Source: Pseudo-nitzschia pungens
Lineage: Eukaryota > Bacillariophyta > Bacillariophyceae > Bacillariales > Bacillariaceae
Assembly (NCBI GenBank): GCA_037355855.1
Contig: CM074759.1
Span: 62,001 to 126,000, forward strand
Length of the DNA: 64,000 nt
Reading direction: 5' to 3'
The first letter of the stretch is position 1. Every line of letters begins with the position of its first letter. The notes beneath the pieces were generated by a model. It had not been told where the DNA came from. It saw only the letters and a list, made by a program, of their open reading frames with translations, and made no database searches. Of this stretch, positions 21,800 to 32,846 are shown piece by piece. The position numbers and the translations under genes were made by a program.

Positions 21800-24700
21800 C
21801 TAACTGGCTTTGCGACAATTAGTAGTAGCGTCCACCAGCCAGCGCGGATATTCTTCCCGTTCGCGCCGGGTTGCCCCTCCGCGCTCCGTCGTTCCGCTCG
21901 AGTCACGACCGCTGTTGCCTCCGAGAATGTTGTCGTCGACGTTCAGCCTGCCGGTTTGCAACAGGGCGGCGTCCTGGTACGGACGCAAATACCGTTCCTT
22001 TGTGAGGGTGTTGTAGTACAGCAGGGTCGGGATGACGCAGAGCAATCTCACCGCACCCGCAAAGAGGTTGACCTTGACGAAAAATATCACTGCCATTATG
22101 AACTGGGGGACAGAAAACAAATGAATCGAAACAATACAATACGATATAATACAATGCAATGCAATGCAATATCGTGAGTTGTGCAGGGGTCTCGGATGAC
22201 AAGTACCGATGGATTTTGTTGTGATCTGCGTCATCAACGCACACAAATCCATGCAGTCATCCCCAAAGATTTGGTGTCGAAAGGCAACACGAAGAAAGCA
22301 AATGAAAACAAACGAAAAAAAAAAACTCGTGAATAATGATGATGATAATAACAATGCAATACTATCGGCAAACCCACCTGTCCCATGAGCAGCGAGGTAA
22401 TTCTCATGTGGTGAAGGCTTGGCCACTCGTCACCGCCTCCATCGAATTTCGGCCGATATTGAAACGCGAGGATCCATCGGAGAATTGGTGCAGCAAGGAT
22501 GAAAAACAGCAATCAATCCAAAGGGTGCGAGCGGGGGACGGGATGGTGCCAGCGCAATCATGCAATCGAAAACATAGCCACGGTCCACATAGATGCGGTA
22601 GGGAATTTCGGGTCCGGGTCCGGATCCTCTGCCGCGGACGGAAACAAAAACACACAAAACGCGACGAGCATTATCATTTCTTTGGACGATGCACCGTTGA
22701 CGCGGACGGACAACGGGACTGACCAAAGAGCGGAATATCCTGTCGCAATAGGGAATCATTTCACTCACCCTTGCTCCAAAGACCGATTGATCCAGCCAGT
22801 TGAGGCCAAACAGCTCGGTGGCAAAACGAAGTGTCGGGAAAAAAGTACGTACCCGGCCACGTGAAACCGAAAGAGACAATGATGTAGGAGATCGCACTAG
22901 TAGGACCCAATACCGCGGGGACGGTGCTTGCCAACTCGGTCAATCCGACGTTGATAGATTCTTCTATTGTTGTTGAGTTCTCTGGGATTGCAAACAAATG
23001 CACCCCCAGAATATTAACGGAGGAAGGGGGGGGGAAATATCGCAACAACCATTTGCGAGAATATCCTTACCGAATGAATCTTCCGAAACTACTAGTTGCA
23101 GAGGTACCGGTACACGCAACCGACCACAGTCATTTCCTTGCATCTCCCGAAAGGAAAGCGCGCTTACCTCCCGAAACGACGTGCCGCACAACTTCGAACA
23201 CGATTTGCCCCGCGAACCGAGCTGCGAGGTAAAAGTGCCAAAAATAAGAAATGGCTTTTTTTTGGGGGGGATTTCGCCGGGCCTGTGGATTGCATTGCCC
23301 GTCACAATTTGCAAACAACAAAAAAGACGCGGGGGGAGATACCGAAGAGCAGGGTTTGTGAAAAGCCCGACATGGTCATAATAAGCCCGGCTAGTTGCTC
23401 TCTCGAAATGTCCAACCGTTCCTGGAACCGAAAGTTGTTGATGTTGACCAAAAAGGCTTCTTTGAGGTAACCGACAAAGGACACGTTGGTTAGCGCGGAA
23501 GCCACCATTGAGACGGAAATTCTGTTGCCAGCAAGCCAGAGTTGGTTCGCAACAGACAAGTGCAATCGAATCATCAAGGCGTTACAAACAAAGAACGGAA
23601 CGGAATGCATTGCATTGCATTGCATTGCAATGCAATGAGTCATGACTTTGGGAACCAAAAACCCATCCGAAAACCTAGCAATTCTCTCGGCCCTGTCGTT
23701 GTTTTCTTACATCCAGAGCCGAACCTTTTTCGATGCATACTGTAAAAATTGGAAGAAGAATGGTAGCAAGATGTGAATGAGCAATGGAAGAAAGGACATA
23801 GATTGCAGTCGTGATCATCTGTCTCTATCGGACGTACCGCGACTTTCGGAGTTACGGGACAGCTGCATCGTCACAAAAATGTTGAACACGAGAGCCGGTG
23901 AAACGCAAATTGATGAGAAAGGATCGTTAGAAATGCTGAATGGAACACCACTCATGTTACGTTCCTACAGCGAACCACGAAACCAGAAAACGAATCCGTA
24001 ACAAAACGCAACCTGCTCAAAAGACAGGGAGAATGTCGGAGCTTCGGCAAGCGGATACATGGGAATATCGTCAACGTTTTTCCAGACGTTTCGCCCGCCA
24101 CCCCCATCGGCAAGGCATTGGCGCGCAACGACAGCTGCGTGACGAGTCGCAAAGGTTACTGCTGCGAACGCCGGTCTCTCGAGATCAGTCACAAAAACCA
24201 TTTCCCATCTTTTTCTCCGCGCTTGCTTTTTCGCCGTAACGCTTTGGCTGATCGCTCTCTACCCACGGTTCCTTGGCGCAAAAAATTCGCTTGAAGAAGC
24301 GTTTGAGATAGTGGTCGGCTTCGAAGAAGTATTTGCGCCGAAGCGCAACGAGAAACCGCCATTCGAAGGCCAAGAAAATCAGGGACGAAGCGTAAATGAT
24401 AATGCAACAGACCACTATAGCGACTTATTCTCCAATTTTGCGAAGGAATCCATTCGAGGATGATACGGCTCGCGGATTCGACTTCGCTTGGATTGATTCC
24501 ATCGACCTCCGGAACTACCAGTTTTAATTCCTCTCGGCCCCCGGGTCAAAAAATCGAAATGAAATCCGTGGTTTCAAATTGCAGTTCCAGGAGGTTATTT
24601 GGGTCGTTCTTATACTTTGATTCATCACAAATACAACACAATAAACGTGCGCACTGAGCATCCAGATCGAAGTCCATCACCAAAGCATTCTGCAACACTT

Positions 24701-25347
24701 GGCAGTACAATATGCAACACAACATGCATCACAACATTCAACACAACATGCAACACAACATTCAACACAACATGCAACACAACATGCAATAGAACAATAC
24801 TACACGTACTAAAGAAATACACAAAGAAACATACGACTTTGGATGGAATATGGGCAATGGTGGTTACCTGAAATCCCAAGTTGTCGTAGACACTTAGTTG
24901 CGTGCAGGTTCCAATCCCAAAAACGTCCGGGTCGCAGTTCATCGTAAGATTCAGAGGCAGAATCACAAAGGTGCACAGCAATGCAACCACTACGGATATC
25001 TTGAAGTCAAGCCCGTGGAATCGTATCAACACAACGGCATCCAAACTGGTCTTGAGCAACGGGCCGTTCCGGCCACCGTTCCGGGTGCCGGGAATCCCGA
25101 GGCTGCATTCCTGGTAGGTAAGGTTGTACGCCCACGCGATCCAGGCCACGCCGTACCCGAAACACGAGTTGTAGAATCTGCCTTCTTGGTTTTTGGCTGG
25201 TTGCTGGTGCAACATGGTCCTGGGGATGACCTCTTTGGGACGATTGGCGATGCGCGGTGCTATTTCGTCCCCCCATCCCCTCCGAATCGCACACCCGAAA
25301 AAGAACGCGAACATAGTAAAGCAGACAAATCCTCCCATGGTCGGCAA
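21800..25347 (-). pseudogene. CSC1/TMEM63-like (DUF221) osmosensitive cation channel, intron-rich, frame broken
   Basis: Proposed exons, transcript order: 25347-24810, 24414-24013, 23739-23711 (29 nt), 23521-23168, 23091-23071 (21 nt), 22981-22769, 22628-22378, 22102-21800, nearly all with GT...AG ends (e.g. donors GTACGT, GTAAGA, GTAAGC, GTGAGT, GTGGGT). Family features in order: TM0 (FVCFTMFAFFFGCAIRR), GLDF and ILPLNL around TM1, TTIAHIP, TM2 ending FEWRFLVALRRKYF, a short cytosolic loop with FAAVTF, then spans with GISPRVF, SYFWHFYLAARFAG, LASTVPAVLGPTSAISYI, PTLRFATELFGLNW, PLAPFGLIAVF and VKVNLFAGAVRLL. Homology needs one base removed in each of four A/T runs: 24193-24197, 23320-23325, 22839-22844, 22502-22506; a fifth +1 change sits at the 22769/22628 join. 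So it is either a decayed copy or a good gene with sequence errors. The cytosolic loop is much shorter than usual. The start may lie further upstream: the frame stays open to about 25430 without an ATG. Confidence 0.72.
24415..24809 (-). other. First intron of the CSC1-like gene, with an internal short repeat
   Basis: Donor GTACGT at 24809, acceptor CTATAG at 24415. It carries a tandem CAACACAACAT/GCAACACAACA repeat at 24712-24790. The join gives a Met codon split across the intron and keeps the TTIAHIP-to-TM2 spacing of the family. Confidence 0.55.
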
Positions 25348-25854
25348 GAAGATGCTTGTAAGTTCAAGGTGGTGTCGCGGTTCTATACCTTTGGCTTTGA
25401 ATCGCAGGTGAATATCAAGATTCCTGATGAATGGGGATTAAGTACATAATTTGGTATTCGCCTCTGGTTGTTACGACCTTAAGTGGTTCACTGTCCGATG
25501 GGGTTTGGGTCCCCGGTCTTTTGTGAATGAAGAGAAACAACGACACGATGATCCGGGTCTTTCGGGAGTGCAGAGAAGTAATGACACGATGATCCTGGTC
25601 TATATTGAGCGCCGACAGGGAACAAAATACAGAATGATACTGGAATTGCAGGAATGCAGGGAACCAAATACATGATGATCCCCACTAGCTAGTACTAGTA
25701 GTAGTACTAACAAATTCTCGTTACAGTAAATGAGTGATGAACGTAAAATTCTAATATCCTTTTCGCTACATGTAGTACTATTGTTGATTGAGCCTACTAC
25801 CAATACTCTAACAGTAGTGCTGGAATACACACCACCGATTGACTTCTGTTATGA
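25348..25854. other. Spacer between two minus-strand genes
   Basis: Contains GACACGATGATCC in two copies (about 25539-25551 and 25579-25591) and other short direct repeats. It may include an unseen first exon of the CSC1-like gene, whose frame is open to about 25430. Nothing else seen. Confidence 0.4.
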
Positions 25855-27409
25855 TCATCCTGTCTTCCGCACCATCCCCGCATACGAGGTCCCATTCTTG
25901 CTCACCCAATTTCCATTCCACTCCCATCCGGGATTTTCAGCAAGCCAACGGAAGACAATCTGGGGAGCATGTGCGTTACTCCAAATCGGCCCAACTTCCA
26001 TGTCGACCGCTTTGGGCACCATCCCAGCATAAGAGGTTCCATTTTGGTTCACCCAGTGTCCATTCCAGTCCCATCCGGGATTGCTAGCAAGCCAACGATT
26101 GACAACCTCGGGAGCATGTGCGTCACTCTCAATCGATCCAACATCCTTGTAAACCAACTTCTTATTCATCGCTTTCTTCTCCAACATCTCCGTCTTGTTG
26201 CGGTACTTGTCCTCCATTTTCTTCATCTCCTTGCGCATCTCTTCCTTGTCGCGTTGCAAATGTTCCAGGTGTTTGCTCATCTCATCTGCCAAACGTTGAT
26301 GCTCCACCGCTGCCACATTTCCCACTTCCTCGTCAGAGAGTGCATCGCAGCAAGGAATGTGATTGATAAAGGTGACTGTTACAGCATCGATGGAAGGAAC
26401 GGCATTTGTCTTTGTGTTCAAATCGGGATCCAATTCGATGAAGTGAACAAGGCTCGTGACGTTTTCTCGACCTTGATTGAGAGAGACCAGCAAGTGCTCG
26501 TGGTTCACGGGGTTCGAATGCAGTTCCCTCAGGACCCCTGGCTCGACCCGATTCACAATGATGCCGTAGGGTGTGTTGGAAGGCAATGCGTCGAGGACCA
26601 GATTCATGGTTACGATGGTCGGTTGCCCGAGCACGGGCCTGCTCCAACGTGAGCACAAACAGCAGCTTCAGTTTACCGCTCGATGCATTCTTGCGAATGG
26701 CCTTGGTTATTTCTTCTGCAGCTTCCTCTCGTGTAGCAAAGTCGGATAGGCCGGGCGTATCGATGAATGTATTTCCGCGATTGTCTATCATCAACTGTTC
26801 TTTGCGCGTCAAGGTACCCTTGAACGCCAGGCCAGACTGGAATGCGACCCTCCCAAGAAGCCCGTTGAGGAGTGTGGATTTCCCCGCACCAGGATTACCG
26901 ATGGCGACCAAATGTGTTGGGACTTCCAGATCGATACTAGTTTCTTCTTTCTTTTCTTCGTTTTGTTTTCCACCCAGCAAGATTCCGGTGAGAGCCACGG
27001 CAAGAAGCAGAAAAACTCCGTATTTGACGACCGTAAGGGTGAGGTTGAGGACGTGACGCACGTTGCCGCTTGGGTCGGGCATTTGCATGACCAACAGGGC
27101 GGCAATGACGACCATTCCGTTGTTGGTGGCCTGGATAGTGGACTGGAACTTGATGGCTCCCTCTCGGATGAGATCCTTTACTATGGAATTGAACGCTCCG
27201 TTCTCGATTGTACCAGTGACCGCTCCATTCTCGACTGTAGCAGTGGCCGCCCCTTTCTCGACTGTAGCAGTGGCCGCCCCTTTCTTGACTGTAGCAGTAA
27301 TCGCATCCTTCTCCACTCTACCACTGACCGCTTCTCGATGGATGGCAAATGCACCCTTCTCGACTGTAGCCTTGGCGTTGGATATTACTTTTCCAAATGC
27401 TAGTCCCAT
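25855..27409 (-). CDS. Membrane-anchored GTPase with two C-terminal MVL-type lectin repeats, one +1 frame break
   Basis: The ATG at 27409 starts a protein with: an N-terminal 9-residue repeat region (KGAATATVE, residues ~32-70); a transmembrane span near 128-147 (YGVFLLLAVALTGILLGG); a P-loop GNPGAGKST at 171-179; switch motif DTPG at 217-220; and LKLLFVLTLE. The frame then changes by +1 near 26631-26641. The next frame (25855-26658) continues the same domain (TMNLVLDAL..TPYGIIVNRVEP, where NRVE could stand for the NKxD motif), then a coiled coil (KHLEHLQRDKEEMRKEMKKMEDKYRNK) and two ~44-aa repeats (about 26125-25993 and 25990-25858). These read VGxIxSxAHAPxVVxRWL...NPGWxWNGxW...NGTSYAGM. The GPIWSNAHA / WNGNW pattern matches the repeat of the cyanobacterial mannan-binding lectin MVL. 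The GTPase is closest in style to AIG1/GIMAP or dynamin-like membrane GTPases. The combination is unusual. Confidence 0.68.
27218..27326. repeat. 27-bp tandem repeat inside the GTPase gene
   Basis: About four units of the string TGTAGCAGTGGCCGCCCC plus TTTCTCGAC (plus-strand reading) encode the repeated nonapeptide KGAATATVE on the minus strand. Two units are almost identical and the outer ones diverged, consistent with recent expansion within the frame. Confidence 0.75.
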
Positions 27410-29768
27410 TGTATGAGTAATCGATGTGAAAAAAACGAGTGATGATAATATAGAGTAGTGTACGTAGTACTTTGTTCTCGAAACTTTGTCCTTCGAAATA
27501 ATCAATGGTTTGCCTTTTGATGATTTCAACAAAACAAATTATGAGAAGACGCCGGATACTGTTCATAATGGAAGATGCTGGATGCTGGATGCTGGATGCT
27601 GCTGTGCATTGTACATCGGGTCGAAAGCTCTTCGTTCGTCTCGCGTCTCCTCGTCTTGCAAAATAGCGGTGTTCTTGTGCTTGTGCTTGTTCTTGTTCTT
27701 GTGCTTGTTCTTGTTCTTGTTCTTGTTCTTGTTCTTGAAAACCCAACCCATTCGTGGCGGGCGAGGCTTTCCGAAAGATCGCAACGTAGTAGACAAGAGT
27801 GTGAACCCCCCGCCAGGGTTTCGCTGTTGGTTCTTGGTCGTGAGCAGTGCCCACACGATTGATTGATTCGATTCGACGCTTGATTCATTCATACCGTAAC
27901 CTTGCTGCGTACTGGTAACCATTAAAGGTAAGGTTACCAGGTACCGGAGCAAGCAATGGTATTTGTAAGATTTACCATGTAATAAGGTTAAGGTTACCTT
28001 CCGAATTCCGATGCTGCCAAGCTTCCAATCTCAACAATCGAATACGAATACGAAATACGAATACGAATGCGAGTTCGTGCTCGTGCTCGTGCTCGTGCTC
28101 GTACAATTAAAATACGGTATCAGATAGTACGTTACATGCGACTGCGACTGCGACTGCTATTATATCCAAGGGAGCGATTGACCATGTGAGGAGTTGCGGA
28201 TGACCGCTACTGCCTGCTAGTAACATCGCCGGTGCTCGAAAGCTCCTCTGCCCAAGAGTAGTAGTACCGGTGCGTGTGTGGTCGTTGCTGGCGATCGGGA
28301 CACACGAGACAGAAGGGCGAGACGTCCATCCCACGACACGAAACGAAACGACACGACACGACACGACACAACACTGCAGTCGGGGCATTCGCTGTCATTG
28401 AGTTGTTGGGTGTGAGCGAACGAGAACGGACTACTACTACTAGCTACTATCAGATCCTACAGCAGGGGAAGGAACTTTTGTGTGTAGAGAAACTTTGTAT
28501 GCTGCTCTGCGAGAGATCAATCACCACCATCATCATCGTCATCAGCAGCATTGTTTTGTAATGACAGTATTGTACTATTTGTTGCGTTTCAGAACTACTT
28601 TGAAAAAGAAACAACACCAACAACACCAACGAGCCAAAAGACTGTCACCAAAGACTGTGTGCAGATGCATACATAGGGCGTTGTCGTCAACAGTGGCGAG
28701 ATACATGCATACTTCGTCGTCCGCAGTGGTGAGATTCCTGCACACTTCGTCGTCCGCAGTGGTGTGCAAAAAAAAATGCCTCCGAGCACGGCGTTGCCGC
28801 TAGCTGCACGGTATGGAGAGAGCCGAATTCGGTTCGGTTCGATTCGGTTCGATTTGGTTCCAAGCCGATTTGCGTATTTTGATGATTCTTCCTGCTTTTG
28901 GTGCCCGCCTTGGGTGCGATGATAGATCAATCGTGTACTAGTGCTGTGCCAGATATTTCAACAAAAGCTGCATCGTGTCATCAAACTGTACCAAATCAAA
29001 TCAAATCAAATCAAATCAAATCCAACCGTACCAAACCAAACCCGAAAAGACGCCAAACCTCGAACTCAGAGGAGAGACTGGGGAGAAGGAGCGCCTCGTG
29101 GGCAGTATGCTGCATGCGGTGTATCATACTACTAGTTGTGCACAAAAGGGCGTCGGTGCTCGCATTGTGCTACCAGCAAACGGTATTGGTATTGGTATTG
29201 GTATTGGTATTGGTAGTACTAGTAGTAACCTTGTTCGTTTTTTGCGTTCGTTCGTAGGTGTCATCCGAAACAGACCATCGTATCGTCGCGTGAAAACACC
29301 CACAGAGAGGAGAATCCCTGCTCGCGTCGGGTGGTGCCATTGTTCCGTCGGTTGCACACAAGATTCGTGAGGCAAGAAGGCTGTTGTTTGTTTGTTTGTT
29401 TGTTTGTTTGTTGGGGCTGCAGAATGGTGAAACGAGTCGATGAACTGTTTCACGATCGCAATGCGTGAAAAAGATGCTAAATCCAATCTAGTAGTTTATG
29501 TATAATAAATAAACAATAATTACGGTATCTCCTGTGCAATGTCATCGTCCCAGATGATAGTGTACAAGTGTATGTCTCTCTGTGTATATATATAGATATT
29601 GAGAAGGTGTGAGTCAGTCTTCGAGGTTGTGATGTTTGTAGTGGTGGTGTGATTGTTGGTATCCCCATACCGGTTCGTCCCCACTTGAGTTTTCTGGTGA
29701 CACCAACATTTTTTCGAGTCAGCCAGCCAGCCAGGCAGCCAGCCACAATAATGCGTCGGTCCGCAAAA
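27410..29768. other. Intergenic, 2.4 kb, dominated by microsatellites
   Basis: Arrays: GGATGCT at 27574-27603; TTCTTG/TGCTTG at 27671-27738; GTGCTC at 28075-28102; GACAC near 28344-28372; AAATC at 28992-29021; TATTGG at 29182-29213; GTTT at 29386-29412. Between 28667 and 28765 a ~42-base unit (...ACTTCGTCGTCCGCAGTGGTG) occurs about 2.5 times. Frames crossing these arrays are artefacts. No gene is supported. Confidence 0.6.
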
Positions 29769-30535
29769 TCACCGGCACTCGTCCTCGATTTCGCGCATGG
29801 CAGAGAGTGCCATGGACGTATTGGGATCCTTGAACCAAACCTGCGCGTACAGGGGCAGGGACGAGATTGACGACGAGGCAGACGATTCCACTACCAGCGG
29901 CGGTGCCCCGTCTTCTTGTTCGTCGTCGAGTCGTCTTCGGTGGTACGGAATCTCGTCGTTGTTGCTGTTGCCGGTGGTGGTGGCGGCGGTGTCGATCATT
30001 ATCGTTGGATTCTTCCACAGGCCTACCAATTCGTGGTGGTCGTTCCGGAATAGCGCAATCGTGGAGTCGCTCACCGTCAGCACGAAGCGATCGAGGGGTC
30101 CGTACATGGTCTTGGTGATTCCCACCTGGTAGCTTTTGTTCTCGTTGAGGGGAGAAACGGACTCGACGTGCTCGCCGGTGGATCGCGGAAGCCACAGTTC
30201 CCCGTTCGACGTAAAGAGCAGGCTCAACACCACGTGCTGAGCGGCCATGAACGCGGAGGGATGGGATCGGATGGATCGCTCGCGCATCAGATCCGGAGCG
30301 GACGTGGTCAACAAGACCTCCTTGGTGTTGGTGGATTCTCCGGGTGAAAACCGAAGCTCTGTTACCGAATCGAGGGTCTTGGCGTAGGCGTCAAAGTCGC
30401 TGTTTTGTCCGCTCTCGATAGTTTCTTCGTTCTTGATGAAGAGAATGCCGTCAAAGTGCAGGTTGTGCCGGCTGGCAAATGGAACCAGCGTGCCGCAGTT
30501 TGGGTGGGAAGATGGACGGGAGTAGTGTTGATCGT

Positions 30536-30569
<34 letters not shown>

Positions 30570-31223
30570 ATTGCTGCTGCTATTGCTATTGCTATTGCTA
30601 TTGCTGTTGCTGTTGTTGCTGCTGTTGTTGCTGCTGTTGTTGCTGCTGTTGTTGCTGCTGTTGCTGCTGTTCGGGGAGGAGGAAAGCGTGGCAGAGGGAA
30701 TCGCAAAACCTCCACCTTCCGCAGCAGTCGTAGTTGTAGATTCGGATGTGGTCGTCTCCTCCGTAGTCCCGGACAACAAGGGTGATTCATCAAGAGTGGG
30801 GGCCGTTGGCAAGACAAAGGTTGGAGCGTTGGCAGCCGAACGGCGCGTCACGACTTCCGTGATCGTGGTTGCCAGGATTGCAATGCTGCTCACCAATACC
30901 AATACCAGTACCAGCATCAGAAGAATATTTCGGTTGGACTTGGTTTTCGTGCCGTGGTCGCCTTTGCCGCTGCGGTTGAGGCACCTGCGAATGGAAGCCA
31001 TATTTTCGAACCGCTTTGGTGCTTTCGGTTGCGCATTCTCGAGGTCCGATTCCATCTCTCCGTCCGCATCGGTGCCCATGGTGATGTTGTCCATGTCGTC
31101 CAATATCATGTCGATTTTGTTCAGGCCGAGGCAATCGTCGTCATCGGCATTCGCAACAGAAGAGTGTGCGCTGTCGTTGGAGTGAAAGTTCACGGAGGTA
31201 AATACAGCTTCGTCGATGTTCAT
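29769..31223 (-). CDS. Type II membrane protein with Ser/Asn-rich stalk, function unknown
   Basis: 484 aa from the ATG at 31223. The N-terminal ~100 residues are cytosolic and acidic (ADDDDCLGLNKIDMILDDMDN), then a basic patch (KGDHGTKTKSNR) precedes a transmembrane span ILLMLVLVLVLVSSIAILATTI near 100-121. A Thr/Ser-rich stalk and a long Asn/Ser run (30531-30670, encoded by TTGCTG-type repeats on the plus strand) lead to an outer domain of about 240 residues with CGTLVPFASRHNLHFDGILFIKN, TELRFSPGES, and a putative RRRL basic site in IPYHRRRLDDE. The outer domain has a beta-rich look. Family not recognised. The stalk plus single span suggests a cell-surface or Golgi protein. Confidence 0.6.
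30530..30672. repeat. GCT/TTGCTG trinucleotide tract in coding sequence
   Basis: An almost pure GCT/ATT/GTT triplet tract encodes the Ser/Asn run of the minus-strand membrane protein. In other frames it reads as poly-Leu or poly-Cys, which explains the long shadow frames on the plus strand. Confidence 0.8.
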
Positions 31224-32360
31224 GGTTTGGTGCTTGTTTGTGGTATTTTGAAAAGAAGAGTAGTATAACTTGTTACTACTAGTACTAGTATTGGACGAGT
31301 GATTGATTTCGCGTTGATATTTGATGGTTGAGGAAGCCGTTCAATTTGAAAAGTGAGAGAAAAAACCTGGGCGTCCTACCAAGTGACAAATCTCCATCCA
31401 ACGTCGATCGTGCCTCGCCGCATACTGTTTTTGTGTTAATTTTACGCGAAGAACGCTTGTCCGGGCGATGGACCGTTATTATTGGAAGTTAGCGCTATGT
31501 GATATTATCGTGTGGTTCATCCGTTGATACAGGCCATTGACAGAAACTTCTAAAAATTCCCCGAAAAATCTTGGATATTTTGTGCTGACATGCGTCAATC
31601 TGATGGAAATGCGCGGCTATCACTGTTTTTGATTGGATTCGACTGCTTCGACCCAATGGCAACCGAGTCCGACGGGCCATAGGGTTGGTGCCAGCGACCG
31701 GCATAAGTGTTTGATTCTGTTGCATTGGCGACGAATTTTCGAAAAGGAGGACACCACGACAAAATAGGGGAGTTCAAACGATTCAAAATCCATTCGGCCA
31801 GTCCAACATTCCGGCGGTGGATCGGATTCAATCGCGGATATCGATTATTGACTCTGGCGGGCTAGCGTGCGCGCCGAACAATCCCCAAAATTAAAATCTT
31901 AAATTTTTATAAATGTTCGGGACCGACAAATAATTATTTCTACTATTTAAGATCACACTTAAGCAACACCATGTGGGATTTACTGTCACAATGACCCCGA
32001 GATTATTATTGGGTTCCGTTTTCGAGATATCATAGTAAGCGCCGGATTTCGGAACACATGTTGGAGGTTTCATCGACAATTATTGCGAAATTCAAAACGC
32101 AGCTTAGATCTATCCCTCAGCAGCCAAAATCTCAAACGAATCTGTAGGCGACTTGCAAACTCCACAAGACTCTCCAACAGACCGTGCACCCAAGAGGCGG
32201 GATTGCTGAGCCGTTCTGCTCCGGTTGAGTGAACCGCGAGCGATGGAGGTTTGAGAGGGCGAGAGCTGCTCAATGGTCACAAAATCGAATCAGCAGCACT
32301 ATCGAACGGTACATCCAATCAGCAACAACTTATTCACCTCCACCACAAATCCATAACACA
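31224..32360. other. Divergent spacer of about 1.1 kb with few of the usual intergenic strings
   Basis: From about 31370 to 32230 the composition is more even and the GTAAGG/TACCGTA strings are nearly absent, unlike other spacers here. Short minus-strand frames (31495-31725, 31595-31831, 31891-32079) show no recognised motif. It could be a remnant of an inserted element, but I see no termini. Confidence 0.4.
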
Positions 32361-32846
32361 ATGATGATGCAGAATAAGCTTTTCGTTCTCGCTGTTGCAG
32401 CCCTCGCCCTCTCATCCGGCTCTAACGCCGAAACCATCCGTGCCCTCAAGTCAGCCAAGAGCTCGAAGACTGGCGCACCCACTCCCCCTCCTACTCCCGT
32501 CACCGTCAAATCCGGAACAGATGCTCCCGTCATCGTAACCGCAGCTCCGACGGCTACCGTCACCACCAAGTCCGGAAAGGGTGGCAAGAAAGAAAAGGGT
32601 GGCAAGAAAGAAAAGGGAACCAAAAAGGGATCCACCACCTCCGCTCCGGTCACCGCGGCTCCGACCACGTCCAACCCCGTCACGCCCACCACCGAGGCTC
32701 CCTCCGAAGCACCGAGTCCCGCACCAACCATGGCCCCAACTGCCAGCCCCACTGCTACGCCAACGGTGGCTCCCACCCCTGCACAATCGGGAACCACGTC
32801 CTCGAGCAGTTCCGAAGGTACCTCAGTCACGAGCATCGACTCCTAA
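32361..32846 (+). CDS. Secreted Lys-ladder, Thr/Pro-rich protein (silaffin-like, copy 2)
   Basis: 161 aa from the first ATG of three at 32361. Signal peptide residues 1-~23 (LFVLAVAALALSSGSNA). An R27-A-L29 triplet directly precedes lysines K30, K33, K36. A long ladder follows with exact three-residue spacing: K70, K73, K76, K79, K82, K85, K88, seven lysines, with Gly, Ser, Glu, Thr and Lys between (GKGGKKEKGGKKEKGTKK). This exceeds the five needed for the pentalysine cluster that targets silaffin fusions to biosilica in Thalassiosira. The tail is APT/SPT-rich and ends in a Ser run. Same architecture as the genes at 19.5 and 62.5 kb, but sequence similarity outside the ladder is mostly compositional. 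Role in silica or wall assembly inferred. Confidence 0.68.
   Translation: MMMQNKLFVLAVAALALSSGSNAETIRALKSAKSSKTGAPTPPPTPVTVKSGTDAPVIVTAAPTATVTTKSGKGGKKEKGGKKEKGTKKGSTTSAPVTAAPTTSNPVTPTTEAPSEAPSPAPTMAPTASPTATPTVAPTPAQSGTTSSSSSEGTSVTSIDS

Noticed and set aside
24712..24790. Regular short repeats, possible CRISPR-like array
   Set aside because: They are direct CAACACAACAT tandem repeats without unique spacers, inside an intron of a eukaryotic gene.
27563..27952. Frames with Lys-Asn or Arg-Thr repeats near 27.7 kb
   Set aside because: Direct translations of a TTCTTG/TGCTTG microsatellite.
30535..31185. Poly-Leu plus-strand frame suggesting a membrane protein
   Set aside because: The Leu run is the GCT/TTGCTG tract of the minus-strand membrane protein read on the other strand.
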